A stretch of DNA of 35,481 nucleotides from a candidate division FCPU426 bacterium (GCA_030038835.1 JASHQZ010000139.1:1-35481), one strand, 5' to 3'. Positions 1 through 8,469 are shown, counted from the first letter of the stretch. Numbers and translations: made by a program. The notes: generated by a model not told the origin, from the sequence alone.

Positions 1-375
1 ACGGCCAAGCGGTATTTCATCGTTCAAAAGGCCCTCAGGGCCTCGGCGGTGGGGGTCTGCCGTTCCTTCCCACCCCGGGGATTCAAGCTCACCGACGTGG
101 AGATAAGGGTGACGTCCCTTCCCAAGGGGGAAGTGTTGATCCTCCGGCTCACCCCCGACCGGACCCTTTTCAAGGGCTGGCTGGACACCCCCTGGAATTA
201 TTTCCCCAAGTCCTTCCCTTTGAGGGGGTTCGAGCTTTTTGACGTGGTGAAGCTCACCCGAAAATTGGCGGGCCGCTGGGGCCAGTTCACTGAGGTGGAA
301 TGGATCCTGTCCGAAGGCAAGGTGTACGTGCTGGACGGCCGTCCCGTCCGGACTAATGCAAGTTCAGAGTTATGA
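1..375 (+). CDS. 3' end of a CDS truncated by the window edge; C-terminus resembles the end of a PEP synthase / pyruvate phosphate dikinase N-terminal (PPDK_N) domain
   Basis: Frame 1 is open from base 1 to TGA at 373-375; EVEWILSEGKVYVLDGRPV resembles the (D/E)(V/I)EWA.ddGK.Y.LQ.RP motif of PPDK_N domains. Confidence 0.55.
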   Translation, partial: TAKRYFIVQKALRASAVGVCRSFPPRGFKLTDVEIRVTSLPKGEVLILRLTPDRTLFKGWLDTPWNYFPKSFPLRGFELFDVVKLTRKLAGRWGQFTEVEWILSEGKVYVLDGRPVRTNASSEL

Positions 376-473
376 GTGTTGAGTTGATGGGATTTTCGGA
401 TTCGAAGGCGAATCCGAAAATCCATATATATATTTTGCAAAGCATAAATTTTAATAACTTGGAACTCAAAACT
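361..473. repeat. Heptad repeat element, two opposed arms around a perfect 15-bp hairpin
   Basis: Plus arm AGTTCAG-AGTTATG-AGTGTTG-AGTTGAT (361-388); hairpin GGATTTTCGGATTCG-AAGG-CGAATCCGAAAATCC (390-423); minus arm AGTTTTG-AGTTCCA-AGTTATT (473 down to 453). Confidence 0.85.
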
Positions 474-501
474 TCCCTGGAGGCATTTCACGTTTAAAAA
501 A

Positions 502-945
502 ATGATTCTCGTTATCGGTTTCCTCGCGTGCTGGACGATAACGGTGAGCGTTCATGCTGCAAACGAGGCCGTGACCATTCCCGTGGTACTGGCCGATTAT
601 TACGCCTGGGCCTATACCGAGGCCTTCGAGGACCACTCCGATGTTTACGCCTGGTCCGCCGCGGGCGTGGACGCCCTGGGATGGACCTTGTTTTTCGCCG
701 CCAACGACTATGACGCCGGGCTGTTTTTCGTGAACGCGGACGGCATCGCCAAGACCCTTTACCCGGTGGTGACCCTTTTGGATGCTTCCAATCCCGGGGT
801 GCGGCAAAGGGCCTGGATCGCGGTAGGCACCCACGCTGCAACCCTCCTCACGCTGCAAATCCTGGGCCGCCCCGCCTTGAACGTCCAAACCTCTTTAGGC
901 CCCAATCGGGACGGGTATGGGGTTTCCTTGGCCTACAAATTCTAA
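502..945 (+). CDS. Small secreted/membrane protein of unknown function
   Basis: 147-aa ORF with N-terminal hydrophobic signal-like segment (MILVIGFLACWTITVSVHA). Confidence 0.6.
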   Translation: MILVIGFLACWTITVSVHAANEAVTIPVVLADYYAWAYTEAFEDHSDVYAWSAAGVDALGWTLFFAANDYDAGLFFVNADGIAKTLYPVVTLLDASNPGVRQRAWIAVGTHAATLLTLQILGRPALNVQTSLGPNRDGYGVSLAYKF

Positions 946-950
946 AGGTG

Positions 951-1018
951 GCTCAAAGTTCACAGCAAAGGCTTTAAAGACCTCGCTGCGAACTGTCACC
1001 TGTGAGCTGTCAGCCGCC
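951..1018. repeat. Heptad repeat element (ANCTGTS flavour) between convergent genes
   Basis: Plus arm AACTGTC-ACCTGTG-AGCTGTC-AGCCGCC (991-1018); opposed arm GCTCAAAGTTCACAGC (951-966, reverse complement GCTGTGAACTTTGAGC); imperfect stem between them. Confidence 0.7.
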
Positions 1019-1019
1019 T

Positions 1020-1964
1020 TTATTGGAAGTTGTAAAGGAGCCCTACCGTATAACCCGTGAAATTCTCCACGGTGGGCTGGGTGAAGGTCCGGGTTTTACC
1101 CGTGATGGGGCTGAAGACGGTGCCCGCCGAGTAAAACTCCTGGCCCGCCTGGGCGGACAGGACCAGTTGGAAATCCTTGCAAAAAGTGGTTTCGGTTTCC
1201 AGGGTGAGGGAGGGGATGCGGTCGGACTGGTTGATGTATTTGACGTTGTTGCCATCAATGCCGTTGGTTTGGAAGGTCACGTCGATTTCCTGTTGCCCGG
1301 TAAGCGTCAGGGTCTCAAAATCCCATGGAACGAAGGAGACTTCCACCCCCGCGTTCCAATCGCCCGTACTGACGACGAGGAAGGAATCGGGGTTGGACGC
1401 ATTGGGGTAAATCTGCGAGGCGGGACCCTGATGGGTTTCCAAGCCCCCGCTGACCAGGGGGCCCACGGTGAGGGAATCCAAAACCTCAAAATCTAAGTTC
1501 AAAATCGAACTGTAGGAATTCAGGGCGGAGGCACCCTCCTCAAGGGAGAAAGAAAGGGTGGGCAGGAAAACTCCCATGGCCAGGCAGCCTTCCGTCGTGA
1601 TTTCCCCAAAATTGGTATTGGCGCCCTCCAACAACATCTCCCCCCCCGCTATCTCCAGGGACAGGTAAGTGCCGCTTTCGGTGATGTTGTAGGTGCCGGT
1701 CAGGTTGAGCTGTTCGGTTTGCTGGCCCTGGCTCAATTGGGTGGGTTGGGTGGAGTAAGTGAGGCCCAACTGGCCGGTCCAGTGGGGCACAAAAGGCTTC
1801 TCCAAATCCCCCAAGATCCGATCTTCGTCGCCTTCATCCCCTTGGGCGGACTGGCCCGGGGACGGCGTGACCGAGGCGGCGGGGGTTGTTTGGGCGTTGG
1901 AAGGGACGCCCATATTCCCTAGAACCGCCATCAGGATTACCACAAGGATAGGATGCCTCATCAT
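1020..1964 (-). CDS. Secreted outer-membrane beta-barrel-like protein, paralogue of the next gene
   Basis: Start taken at MMRHPILVVILMAVLGNMGVPSNA (signal peptide); alternating beta-rich sequence ending in ...YTVGLLYNFQ; ORF-track start at 2408 would overlap the neighbouring gene. Confidence 0.65.
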   Translation of the reverse strand: MMRHPILVVILMAVLGNMGVPSNAQTTPAASVTPSPGQSAQGDEGDEDRILGDLEKPFVPHWTGQLGLTYSTQPTQLSQGQQTEQLNLTGTYNITESGTYLSLEIAGGEMLLEGANTNFGEITTEGCLAMGVFLPTLSFSLEEGASALNSYSSILNLDFEVLDSLTVGPLVSGGLETHQGPASQIYPNASNPDSFLVVSTGDWNAGVEVSFVPWDFETLTLTGQQEIDVTFQTNGIDGNNVKYINQSDRIPSLTLETETTFCKDFQLVLSAQAGQEFYSAGTVFSPITGKTRTFTQPTVENFTGYTVGLLYNFQ

Positions 1965-2004
1965 TGTTTTTTCCTGGGTGGACTTGATCTGGGGCCCAAG
2001 GATG

Positions 2005-3147
2005 CTACTCGAAACTGTAGCTGACGGAAACAGTGCCGCCCACGAAGTTTTGGGAAGTAGGCGAGGTGTTAAACACCAAACCGCCCGCCTTCGGGTTGTA
2101 AACCGCGCCTGCAGGCAAATATTCCCGGCCCACTTGGGGGGCCAGGTCCAGGATGAAGCCCTTGAAAAGGGTGAAATCCAGGGCCAGGTTGAGGGTGTCG
2201 ATTTGTTCGGCTTGGTTGATGGGGACCTTTTTGTTCGGGTGATAGATGCCCTGCAATTCATAGGTGATGTCGTACTCGTAACCCACTGTCGTGGAAATAG
2301 ACCACCAATCCCAGGGGGTAAAACTGGGCCCCAAGGTGGTGTTCCAGCTGGCCGTGTCGATGCGCGCGGTTTCGTTGATGGAAGGATAGAATTGGGACAC
2401 CGGTCCATCGTGGTAGCCTGCGTTGCCTCCCAGGGTGTAATTCAACGCCAAGGGGTCCCAAAGTTGGAAACCGAGGGTCAGGTTTCCGTCCAACTGGTGC
2501 CAGGCGTTTTGGCCCCACTCACCTCCGATAGAGAGGGCGGGTGAGAAAAACCCCAACCCCAACCCGCCCTCGAAGGTCAGGACGCCGATGCCCGAGGCCG
2601 CCCCTTCCACCTTTTGCCGCTCGAGCTGGAGTTCGCCGGAGGCGAAATCCCCGTCCTCGGTGAAATGCTGGGTGCCGGTATAGGAAAGGGCATTGGTGGA
2701 TTGCCCCGCCTGCTGGTTGGTGGAGCTTAACCCGAATTCATTTTCCCAATAGGGCTTGAAAGGTTTCCCCTCCTCGTCTTCGCCGGAGGAAGCCGTGGAA
2801 TCGGCGGAATCGGCGCCCGACGGCAATTGGGACTGGAGCGATAGGGTGAGCGAGGTTAAGGAGGGGTTGCCGGGGTTAAGGGCCAGGGAGGCCCGGTAAT
2901 CCGAGAGGGCTTGCGCTTTGTCGCCCTGGGCCAATTCGCAATTGCCCAGGCCCTCGTAGGCCTGCCATAAATGGGGGTTCAGTTTCAACGCCGACTGGTA
3001 GCAACGGAGGGCCTGGCTGTAATTTTTTCCCAGGTACAGCTTGTTCCCCGCGGCCAAGTACTGCGCGGCGGAATCCTGGGCATAAGCGGTGAAAGCCAGG
3101 CTTAAGGCGAAAAATGCCGCTGCCAAGGTGAATCGCATCGGTTTCAT
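2005..3147 (-). CDS. TPR-containing secreted beta-barrel-like protein
   Basis: Signal peptide MKPMRFTLAAAFFALSLAFTAYAQ; TPR motifs (AGNKLYLGKNYSQALRCYQSALKLNPHLWQAYEGLGNCELAQGDKAQALSDYRASLALNPGN); C-terminus ends in aromatic SYSFE typical of OM barrels. Confidence 0.75.
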   Translation of the reverse strand: MKPMRFTLAAAFFALSLAFTAYAQDSAAQYLAAGNKLYLGKNYSQALRCYQSALKLNPHLWQAYEGLGNCELAQGDKAQALSDYRASLALNPGNPSLTSLTLSLQSQLPSGADSADSTASSGEDEEGKPFKPYWENEFGLSSTNQQAGQSTNALSYTGTQHFTEDGDFASGELQLERQKVEGAASGIGVLTFEGGLGLGFFSPALSIGGEWGQNAWHQLDGNLTLGFQLWDPLALNYTLGGNAGYHDGPVSQFYPSINETARIDTASWNTTLGPSFTPWDWWSISTTVGYEYDITYELQGIYHPNKKVPINQAEQIDTLNLALDFTLFKGFILDLAPQVGREYLPAGAVYNPKAGGLVFNTSPTSQNFVGGTVSVSYSFE

Positions 3148-3288
3148 GCTTTGCCCTTTCGGCCCTAAGTCCGGTCGAACTTCATGGTTTTCAAAAGGGA
3201 GCCCTTTCCGGGCCCGGGTGGACGCCGGAAAAATTTGTGGTTCCGCCTGGGGAAAATTTTATCCCAAACGGCGGGCGGAGGGGCGGGG

Positions 3289-4008
3289 TTATTTTGAGGG
3301 GGGTGAAGCCGGTTCTTCCTTCGAGAAGGAATGGATGCCGCACTCGATTTTGCCCGTGCCGGCCCAGCGGCCCGAACGGGCGTCCTCCCCCAGCTTGACC
3401 GGACGGGTGCAGGTTTCAGGCGAGCAGCCGATAGACAGGTAGCCTTTTTCCCAGAGGGGATGGTAGGGCAGGCCGTGTTTCTTGGCGTAATCCCAGAGCA
3501 TCTTGCCTGTCCAATTCAGCAGGGGGCTCACCTTGACCAGGGTGCCACGGTAGTTTTCCACGAAAGGCGCTCCCTGGCGGGTCACGGCCTGGTTGCGGCG
3601 GATGCCGGTAATCCAGCCCTGGTAGTCCTTCAGGGCTTTCTCAAAGGGCGCGATCTTATTCATGGCGCAGCAGGCGTCCGGGTCCCGCTCGTAAAGCTTG
3701 CCGTATTGGGACAGGAATTCCTCATGGGGGATTTCCGGGGTCAATTCCCGCAGGTTCAATTTGAGGCGGCTGACCAGGTAATCCTGGTGGTCCAGTGTTT
3801 CTTTAAAATGGAAGCCCGTGTTGGTGAATAGCACGGGGATACCGGGTTTGATTTGGGTGACCAGGTGAAGCAGTACCGCGCTTTCCGCGCCGAAGGATGT
3901 GGACATGACCAATCCGTCGCCGAATTCCGCCACCGCCCAGCGGACGATGTCCTCGGAGGATTGGGCTTCGAAATCGCGGTTGAGCTTTTCGTAATCGTAA
4001 GCTTTCAT
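3289..4008 (-). CDS. cysH: Phosphoadenylyl-sulfate / adenylyl-sulfate reductase
   Basis: VMSTSFGAESAVLLHL loop, CCAMNK cysteine pair, TGIRRNQ, ECGIH C-terminal catalytic motif; ATG at 4008 preferred to TTG at 4023. Confidence 0.9.
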   Translation of the reverse strand: MKAYDYEKLNRDFEAQSSEDIVRWAVAEFGDGLVMSTSFGAESAVLLHLVTQIKPGIPVLFTNTGFHFKETLDHQDYLVSRLKLNLRELTPEIPHEEFLSQYGKLYERDPDACCAMNKIAPFEKALKDYQGWITGIRRNQAVTRQGAPFVENYRGTLVKVSPLLNWTGKMLWDYAKKHGLPYHPLWEKGYLSIGCSPETCTRPVKLGEDARSGRWAGTGKIECGIHSFSKEEPASPPSK

Positions 4009-4080
4009 GGGGCTTCCCGCCAAAAAATGGTTTCAGTCATGATACGTTGCGAAAGGGCCTAAGACAAGGAAGAGGCTTTT

Positions 4081-4094
4081 AAAGACGCGTCTTT
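4081..4094. promoter_or_regulatory. 14-bp perfect palindrome AAAGACGCGTCTTT between divergent cysH and the pstS-like gene
   Basis: Direct reading; lies in the 218-bp divergent intergenic region. Confidence 0.35.
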
Positions 4095-4226
4095 TTAAGG
4101 GCTTCAAGCGGCTCCAGCCGGCTTTCGGTTTTTTTTGAATTGACGGTAAGTTAAGGTCGTGGCAATCTCGGACGCCAAGCCTCAACGCGTCACCGGCATT
4201 TATAGGAAAAAATAACGGAGCAACAC

Positions 4227-5252
4227 ATGAAAATATCAAAGCTTCTGGCCGCCATCGTCCTCTTGTCCGTATCCCAGGCCTTCGCCGACACTTCCCTGAA
4301 AGGCACCGGTTCGGCTTTAGCCGGACCCCTTTTGGGGAAATGGGTCAAGGAATGGCGCCAAGCGCAGCCCACCGTTAAAGTCCAATACGAAGCCAAAGGT
4401 TCCTCGGAGGGCGTACAGAAAGCCCTGAACCATGGTTCGGACTTCGCCGTGGTGGACACCCCCTTCACCCTGGAGGAGGGGCAGTTGGTGCAAAGCCGCG
4501 CCATCCTGCACTTGCCGGTGGCTGTGGAAGCGGTGGCCATTACCTACAACCTGCCGGGCGTGGAGACCGGCCTCCAATTGACGCCCACGGTGCTTTCGGG
4601 CATTTTCCGGGGCGTTATCCAGAAATGGAACGACCCCGCGATCAAGGAATTGAACCCCGGCGTGGACCTGCCGGACATCGAAATCCGCGTGGTCCACCGG
4701 GAAGAGGAAAGCGGTTTGCATGACCTTTTCCCGTCCTTCCTGGTGAAGGCCGATTCCCAATGGGCCTTTAAAAACGAAAAAGAAAAGAAACTCCACTGGC
4801 CCGTGGGGCAGAACGTGAAGGGAAACGGGAAGGCCCTTGAGAAATTACGCCTTTGGCCCGGCACGGTGGCGGCGGTGGACCTGACCTTCGCCGCGCAAAA
4901 CCACCTGCCCACGGCGGCCTTGAATAACCAGGCCGGGAGTTTCGTGGAGCCCTCGACGGAATCGCTGGCCGCGGCCCTTTCCGACCTGGAAGGCTTGCCG
5001 GAGGGCTTCCAGGTCAACCTGGACCAGTCCCGCGCCAAGGAAGCCTATCCCCTCTGCGCCTTTTCCTACCTGCTGGTCCACCAGAATTATTTCAACGTCG
5101 CCCATGACCACAAAAGGGGAAAGGCCTTGGTGGACTTCCTGAACTGGATTTTATCCGACGGGCAGAAGCTGGAGGCCGACTTATCCTACGCCCCCCTGCC
5201 GGACGCTTTTCTTTCCCAGGTGAAGGAGAAGGTCGGCGAGATCAAGTATTGA
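4227..5252 (+). CDS. PstS-like periplasmic phosphate/anion-binding protein
   Basis: Signal peptide MKISKLLAAIVLLSVSQAFA; GTGSALAGPLLGKWVKEW, KGSSEGVQKAL, FAVVDTPFT, LSGIFRGVIQKWNDPAIKELNPGVDLPDIEIRVVHR match the PstS fold order. Confidence 0.8.
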   Translation: MKISKLLAAIVLLSVSQAFADTSLKGTGSALAGPLLGKWVKEWRQAQPTVKVQYEAKGSSEGVQKALNHGSDFAVVDTPFTLEEGQLVQSRAILHLPVAVEAVAITYNLPGVETGLQLTPTVLSGIFRGVIQKWNDPAIKELNPGVDLPDIEIRVVHREEESGLHDLFPSFLVKADSQWAFKNEKEKKLHWPVGQNVKGNGKALEKLRLWPGTVAAVDLTFAAQNHLPTAALNNQAGSFVEPSTESLAAALSDLEGLPEGFQVNLDQSRAKEAYPLCAFSYLLVHQNYFNVAHDHKRGKALVDFLNWILSDGQKLEADLSYAPLPDAFLSQVKEKVGEIKY

Positions 5253-5360
5253 GAGATCCACGGACCCATTCAAGAGGCTCCCCATCGTGGAAGCCGGGGG
5301 AGGCATCTTAGCACCCAGGAAGAAACGCCGGCCGGGTGGAAAGGGGAATGGCGCCCGGCC

Positions 5361-7352
5361 TTACTGGCTTCGGCCCATTCCCAAGGCAGAATGAAAGGGG
5401 ATCAGGTTGTTTTCGATCAGGTAATGCTCCAAAAGCACGGCGATCAATTCGTTCCCGTAAACCGTGTAATGGTTGGTGTCGGTGGGGTAATAGCTGCGAA
5501 CCAAGGCGTTATAGGGCTCGCTCAAGTCGAAGAAGTCCAAGTGGAAGCGTCCGCAAAGATCGCCGTAAAAGGAATCGCAGCATTCGTTGGGGAAATCGGC
5601 GCAGGGGACATAGTAAAAGTACAGTTGGGGGAGGCTGCCCGAGGAGGTGCGAAGGTTGGCGATCTTATCGCTTAAAATCTTCAGGCGCCGGCCCGTCAAC
5701 TCGATCATGTCGTTGCGGATCTGGGGGTCCGGGGAACACATCAGGTCCCAAAGCTGGTCCCCGGGGCAATCCTGCTTTTCGGAGACGGGCATTTTCAGTT
5801 TCTTAAGGCGTTGGAGGATGTCCCTGGCCTCCGCGGTCGCCGCCCTTTGGGAGAGGGGTTTGTCCATGTATCCCGGGGGCGCCGTTTGCGCCGGTATCCC
5901 CTCGGAAGTCAGGGGTTTCATGTAATAGTCCTTGTAACCGCTGCGGTCCGTCAAGGCCAGGACAAGGTCGATGTCGTATTTCTCGACGATTGTGGGCACG
6001 TCCTGGCAGACGAAGGTACTCAAGGCGTCCCCCCGCCGGGAGATGTTCATCACCTCAAAATGGATGTCCCTGTTCCCGAGCGCCACCTCCGTGTTGAGCA
6101 TGAACTCCAGTTGTTTCGAGAAGTTGCTGACCATGGGGTCGCCGCTTTCCAGGTCCTCGTTGACTGGGGTGTCCGGGTCCGGGGGAACGGGAACCGACTC
6201 CGAATTCCTGGAGGCCCCGATGGTCAAGATCCGGAAAGTCCTCGGTGGCTTTTTGGGGGGGTAATCGAAATCGGTCAGGGGGCGGCCATCCCATTCCATG
6301 GCCCCCCAATACTTCTCGAAGCTATAATCCCGGACGCTTAGGACGGAATTGTCCGTCGAAATGTAAAATTTCCTCGCTTCGATGAGGGAAGCCAAGAATC
6401 CCACGGGGCGGTCCCCGGGGAGGTTCAGAAAGGGGAACCGCCCCTGGTGATCCTGGTTTTTGAATAGGAAGCCCCAGGGGGTGGGGAACTTCACCATGCC
6501 GGGTTCAGGCGCCACCTTCCACAGGAAACCTCCCCGCTGCAGGGCGTAAAGGTTGCCGTCGCTGGAGCAAAGCGCCAGCAGGTCTTTGACGTTTCCCAAC
6601 ACCGAAAGGGGAGCCGGGGTTGCGACGGTGGACGGTCCGTTCGGGGGCGGTACTTCGTAAATGGTGGCCGAGTTGCTGTCCGCCACGCAGAGATTATCTT
6701 CGTACAGGCAAAGGGCGGCAGGGGAAGGCACCTGGGGATTGTTGGAAAGGACGGTTGAAACCTCCAGCGATTTCATGTCCAGCTTTTCCACTTTCCGGCT
6801 GTCCGGTTCGGAAAAGTAAAGGCTGTTATCCTGCGGCCGGTAAAGCAGGTCCGCCACGTTGAGGTTTTGGGCCAGGGTGGAAACGGCCTGGGTTTTAAGG
6901 TCGATCAGCCGGATCGAGTGGTTCCCATCGTCGTAGACCACCAGCAGGTTTCCGGAGGCCATGGCCAGTTTCGTCGGATGGTTGAAAGTTGCGATGGAGA
7001 CGGGCCCATCCGTTGCCCCGGCCGTGTCGTTTCCCGCCAGGGTTTCCACATCGTTGTTCCAATCGAGGTGGACCACCCGGATGCGGTGGTTCCTTGAATC
7101 CGCTACGAAAAGCTCATCGCCCCCCTCGTTCATAGCGAGTCCCGAGGGGCCGTTAAACCGGGCCAGGGCGAAAGCCCCGTCCTTAAAGCCGGCGTCGTTC
7201 CCTCCCGCCACCAGGCTGTTGTAATAGTCCATGGGCGTCACGGCCTGGCCGAGCCCCGGGGCCAGCAGGACCAGTAGGAACCCCAGGGCACCGGTTAACC
7301 CCGGGGAAAGCTTGCTGAAATGTATGGATCTTGCCGCTTTTCCTCTCGCCAT
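5361..7352 (-). CDS. Secreted NHL-type beta-propeller fused to an SGNH/GDSL-like hydrolase domain
   Basis: Signal-like N-terminus; repeated FNGPSGLAMNEGGDELFVADSRNHRIRVV (NHL); C-terminal RILTIGASRNSES block I-like and DTNHYTVYGNELIA block V-like. Confidence 0.7.
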   Translation of the reverse strand: MARGKAARSIHFSKLSPGLTGALGFLLVLLAPGLGQAVTPMDYYNSLVAGGNDAGFKDGAFALARFNGPSGLAMNEGGDELFVADSRNHRIRVVHLDWNNDVETLAGNDTAGATDGPVSIATFNHPTKLAMASGNLLVVYDDGNHSIRLIDLKTQAVSTLAQNLNVADLLYRPQDNSLYFSEPDSRKVEKLDMKSLEVSTVLSNNPQVPSPAALCLYEDNLCVADSNSATIYEVPPPNGPSTVATPAPLSVLGNVKDLLALCSSDGNLYALQRGGFLWKVAPEPGMVKFPTPWGFLFKNQDHQGRFPFLNLPGDRPVGFLASLIEARKFYISTDNSVLSVRDYSFEKYWGAMEWDGRPLTDFDYPPKKPPRTFRILTIGASRNSESVPVPPDPDTPVNEDLESGDPMVSNFSKQLEFMLNTEVALGNRDIHFEVMNISRRGDALSTFVCQDVPTIVEKYDIDLVLALTDRSGYKDYYMKPLTSEGIPAQTAPPGYMDKPLSQRAATAEARDILQRLKKLKMPVSEKQDCPGDQLWDLMCSPDPQIRNDMIELTGRRLKILSDKIANLRTSSGSLPQLYFYYVPCADFPNECCDSFYGDLCGRFHLDFFDLSEPYNALVRSYYPTDTNHYTVYGNELIAVLLEHYLIENNLIPFHSALGMGRSQ

Positions 7353-7386
7353 CCCGCCATTTTAAGAGACGCCGACAAAAATCAAA

Positions 7387-7407
7387 AATAAAAGTGGTTT
7401 GAACCAC
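7387..7407 (-). terminator. Candidate intrinsic terminator of the MBL-ferredoxin gene
   Basis: Minus strand GTGGTTCAAACCAC followed by TTTTATTTTT, downstream of the stop at 7452. Confidence 0.55.
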
Positions 7408-7451
7408 AAAAGCACAAAGAAAGGCCCAAAAATAAGGCGACTCACACCCAC

Positions 7452-8339
7452 TTAATCATTCCAGCCTGGCTCGAGGGAGGCCTTCATACGGTGGACCAAG
7501 GCTTCCAATTCCTTTTTCATTCCCGCCTTTGGCAGTTGGATCCTCTGGCCGTGGCCGGGCAGAATCCACTCGAAATCAAACCGCATCAGCCGCTCCATGG
7601 ATTCGGTTTGTTTGCGCCAGGAATACCATGCCACATTACGGGAAGCCCCCAATTGTTTTCGACGACGGCGCCACCAGAGGTGGTCTCCGGTGAAAAGGTA
7701 TTTATCCTTATAAAGCAAAACACAATGGCCCCGGGTATGGCCGGGGGTGGGGATGATCTTGAAGCCCGGAACGGGTTCCAGTATGTCCATGCCCTTTACA
7801 ATGATTTCAGCGCCGGGTTGGGCGTCCTTATCCTCCTCGTGGATGATTCTTTGGCTCCCGAACTTTTCCGCGTAATGGGCGGCCTCGGCCACGTCGTCCT
7901 GGTGGGTCAAGAAGATAGTGCGGATTCCACCCGCTTCCCCGAACTTGCGCGCCAGGTGGGGAAGGAACTTGGGAGAGTCTATTAGCCAGTTGCCTTCGGG
8001 GTGACGGATGAAATAACTGTTGCCACCGTAGGATTTAGGGGAATTGAAACCGCAGTAGAAAACACCATCCTCGATTTTCAAGGGGAAATCGTCCATGATT
8101 TCCGAGGCCTTATTTTTGTGGAGGGTGCCGATGGACCCAGTTGGGCAGGCTAAAAGGGCCCGAAAGGCGGCCTGGGCTTCTTCAGGGGTCTTGGGCTGGC
8201 GCTGGACGAAGGAGGTGTTCCCCCCATCCTCGAAAACGGCGGGGGCCAGCTGGCGGCAGGTGTCACAGTCAATGCAGGTGGAATCCACGAAAAACTCGCC
8301 CGCTACGTTTTGGGGAACAATTTTTTTGAAGTCCGCCAT
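7452..8339 (-). CDS. 4Fe-4S ferredoxin domain fused to MBL-fold hydrolase
   Basis: CIDCDTCRQLAP...ACPTGSIG ferredoxin motif; MBL motifs FLTHQDD, PTPGHTRGHCVLL, FTGDHLWW, LPGHGQ. Confidence 0.85.
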   Translation of the reverse strand: MADFKKIVPQNVAGEFFVDSTCIDCDTCRQLAPAVFEDGGNTSFVQRQPKTPEEAQAAFRALLACPTGSIGTLHKNKASEIMDDFPLKIEDGVFYCGFNSPKSYGGNSYFIRHPEGNWLIDSPKFLPHLARKFGEAGGIRTIFLTHQDDVAEAAHYAEKFGSQRIIHEEDKDAQPGAEIIVKGMDILEPVPGFKIIPTPGHTRGHCVLLYKDKYLFTGDHLWWRRRRKQLGASRNVAWYSWRKQTESMERLMRFDFEWILPGHGQRIQLPKAGMKKELEALVHRMKASLEPGWND

Positions 8340-8421
8340 AAACACCCTCCTCAGTCGACAGCCGGGCGGGCGGGATCATGACTTTTAGGCCTTGCTGGGA
8401 CCGTCGACGGGTAGCTGTCAC

Positions 8422-8469
8422 CTCGTTTTGGGTTTCACCCTAAAAACACGAGTTTCCCCAAGTTTGGGG
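8422..8469. promoter_or_regulatory. Two tandem hairpins in the zwf upstream region
   Basis: CTCGTTTTGGGT-TTC-ACCCTAAAAACACGAG (8422-8452, small bulges) and CCCCAA-GT-TTGGGG (8456-8469). Confidence 0.35.

Noticed and set aside
1759-2544. 261-aa plus-strand ORF
   Set aside because: Antisense to the two beta-barrel genes; no signal or family motif.
8348-8420. Ninth heptad locus (CAGTCGACAGCC ... GTAGCTGTCACC) upstream of zwf
   Set aside because: Units do not hold a clear 7-nt register over more than two repeats.
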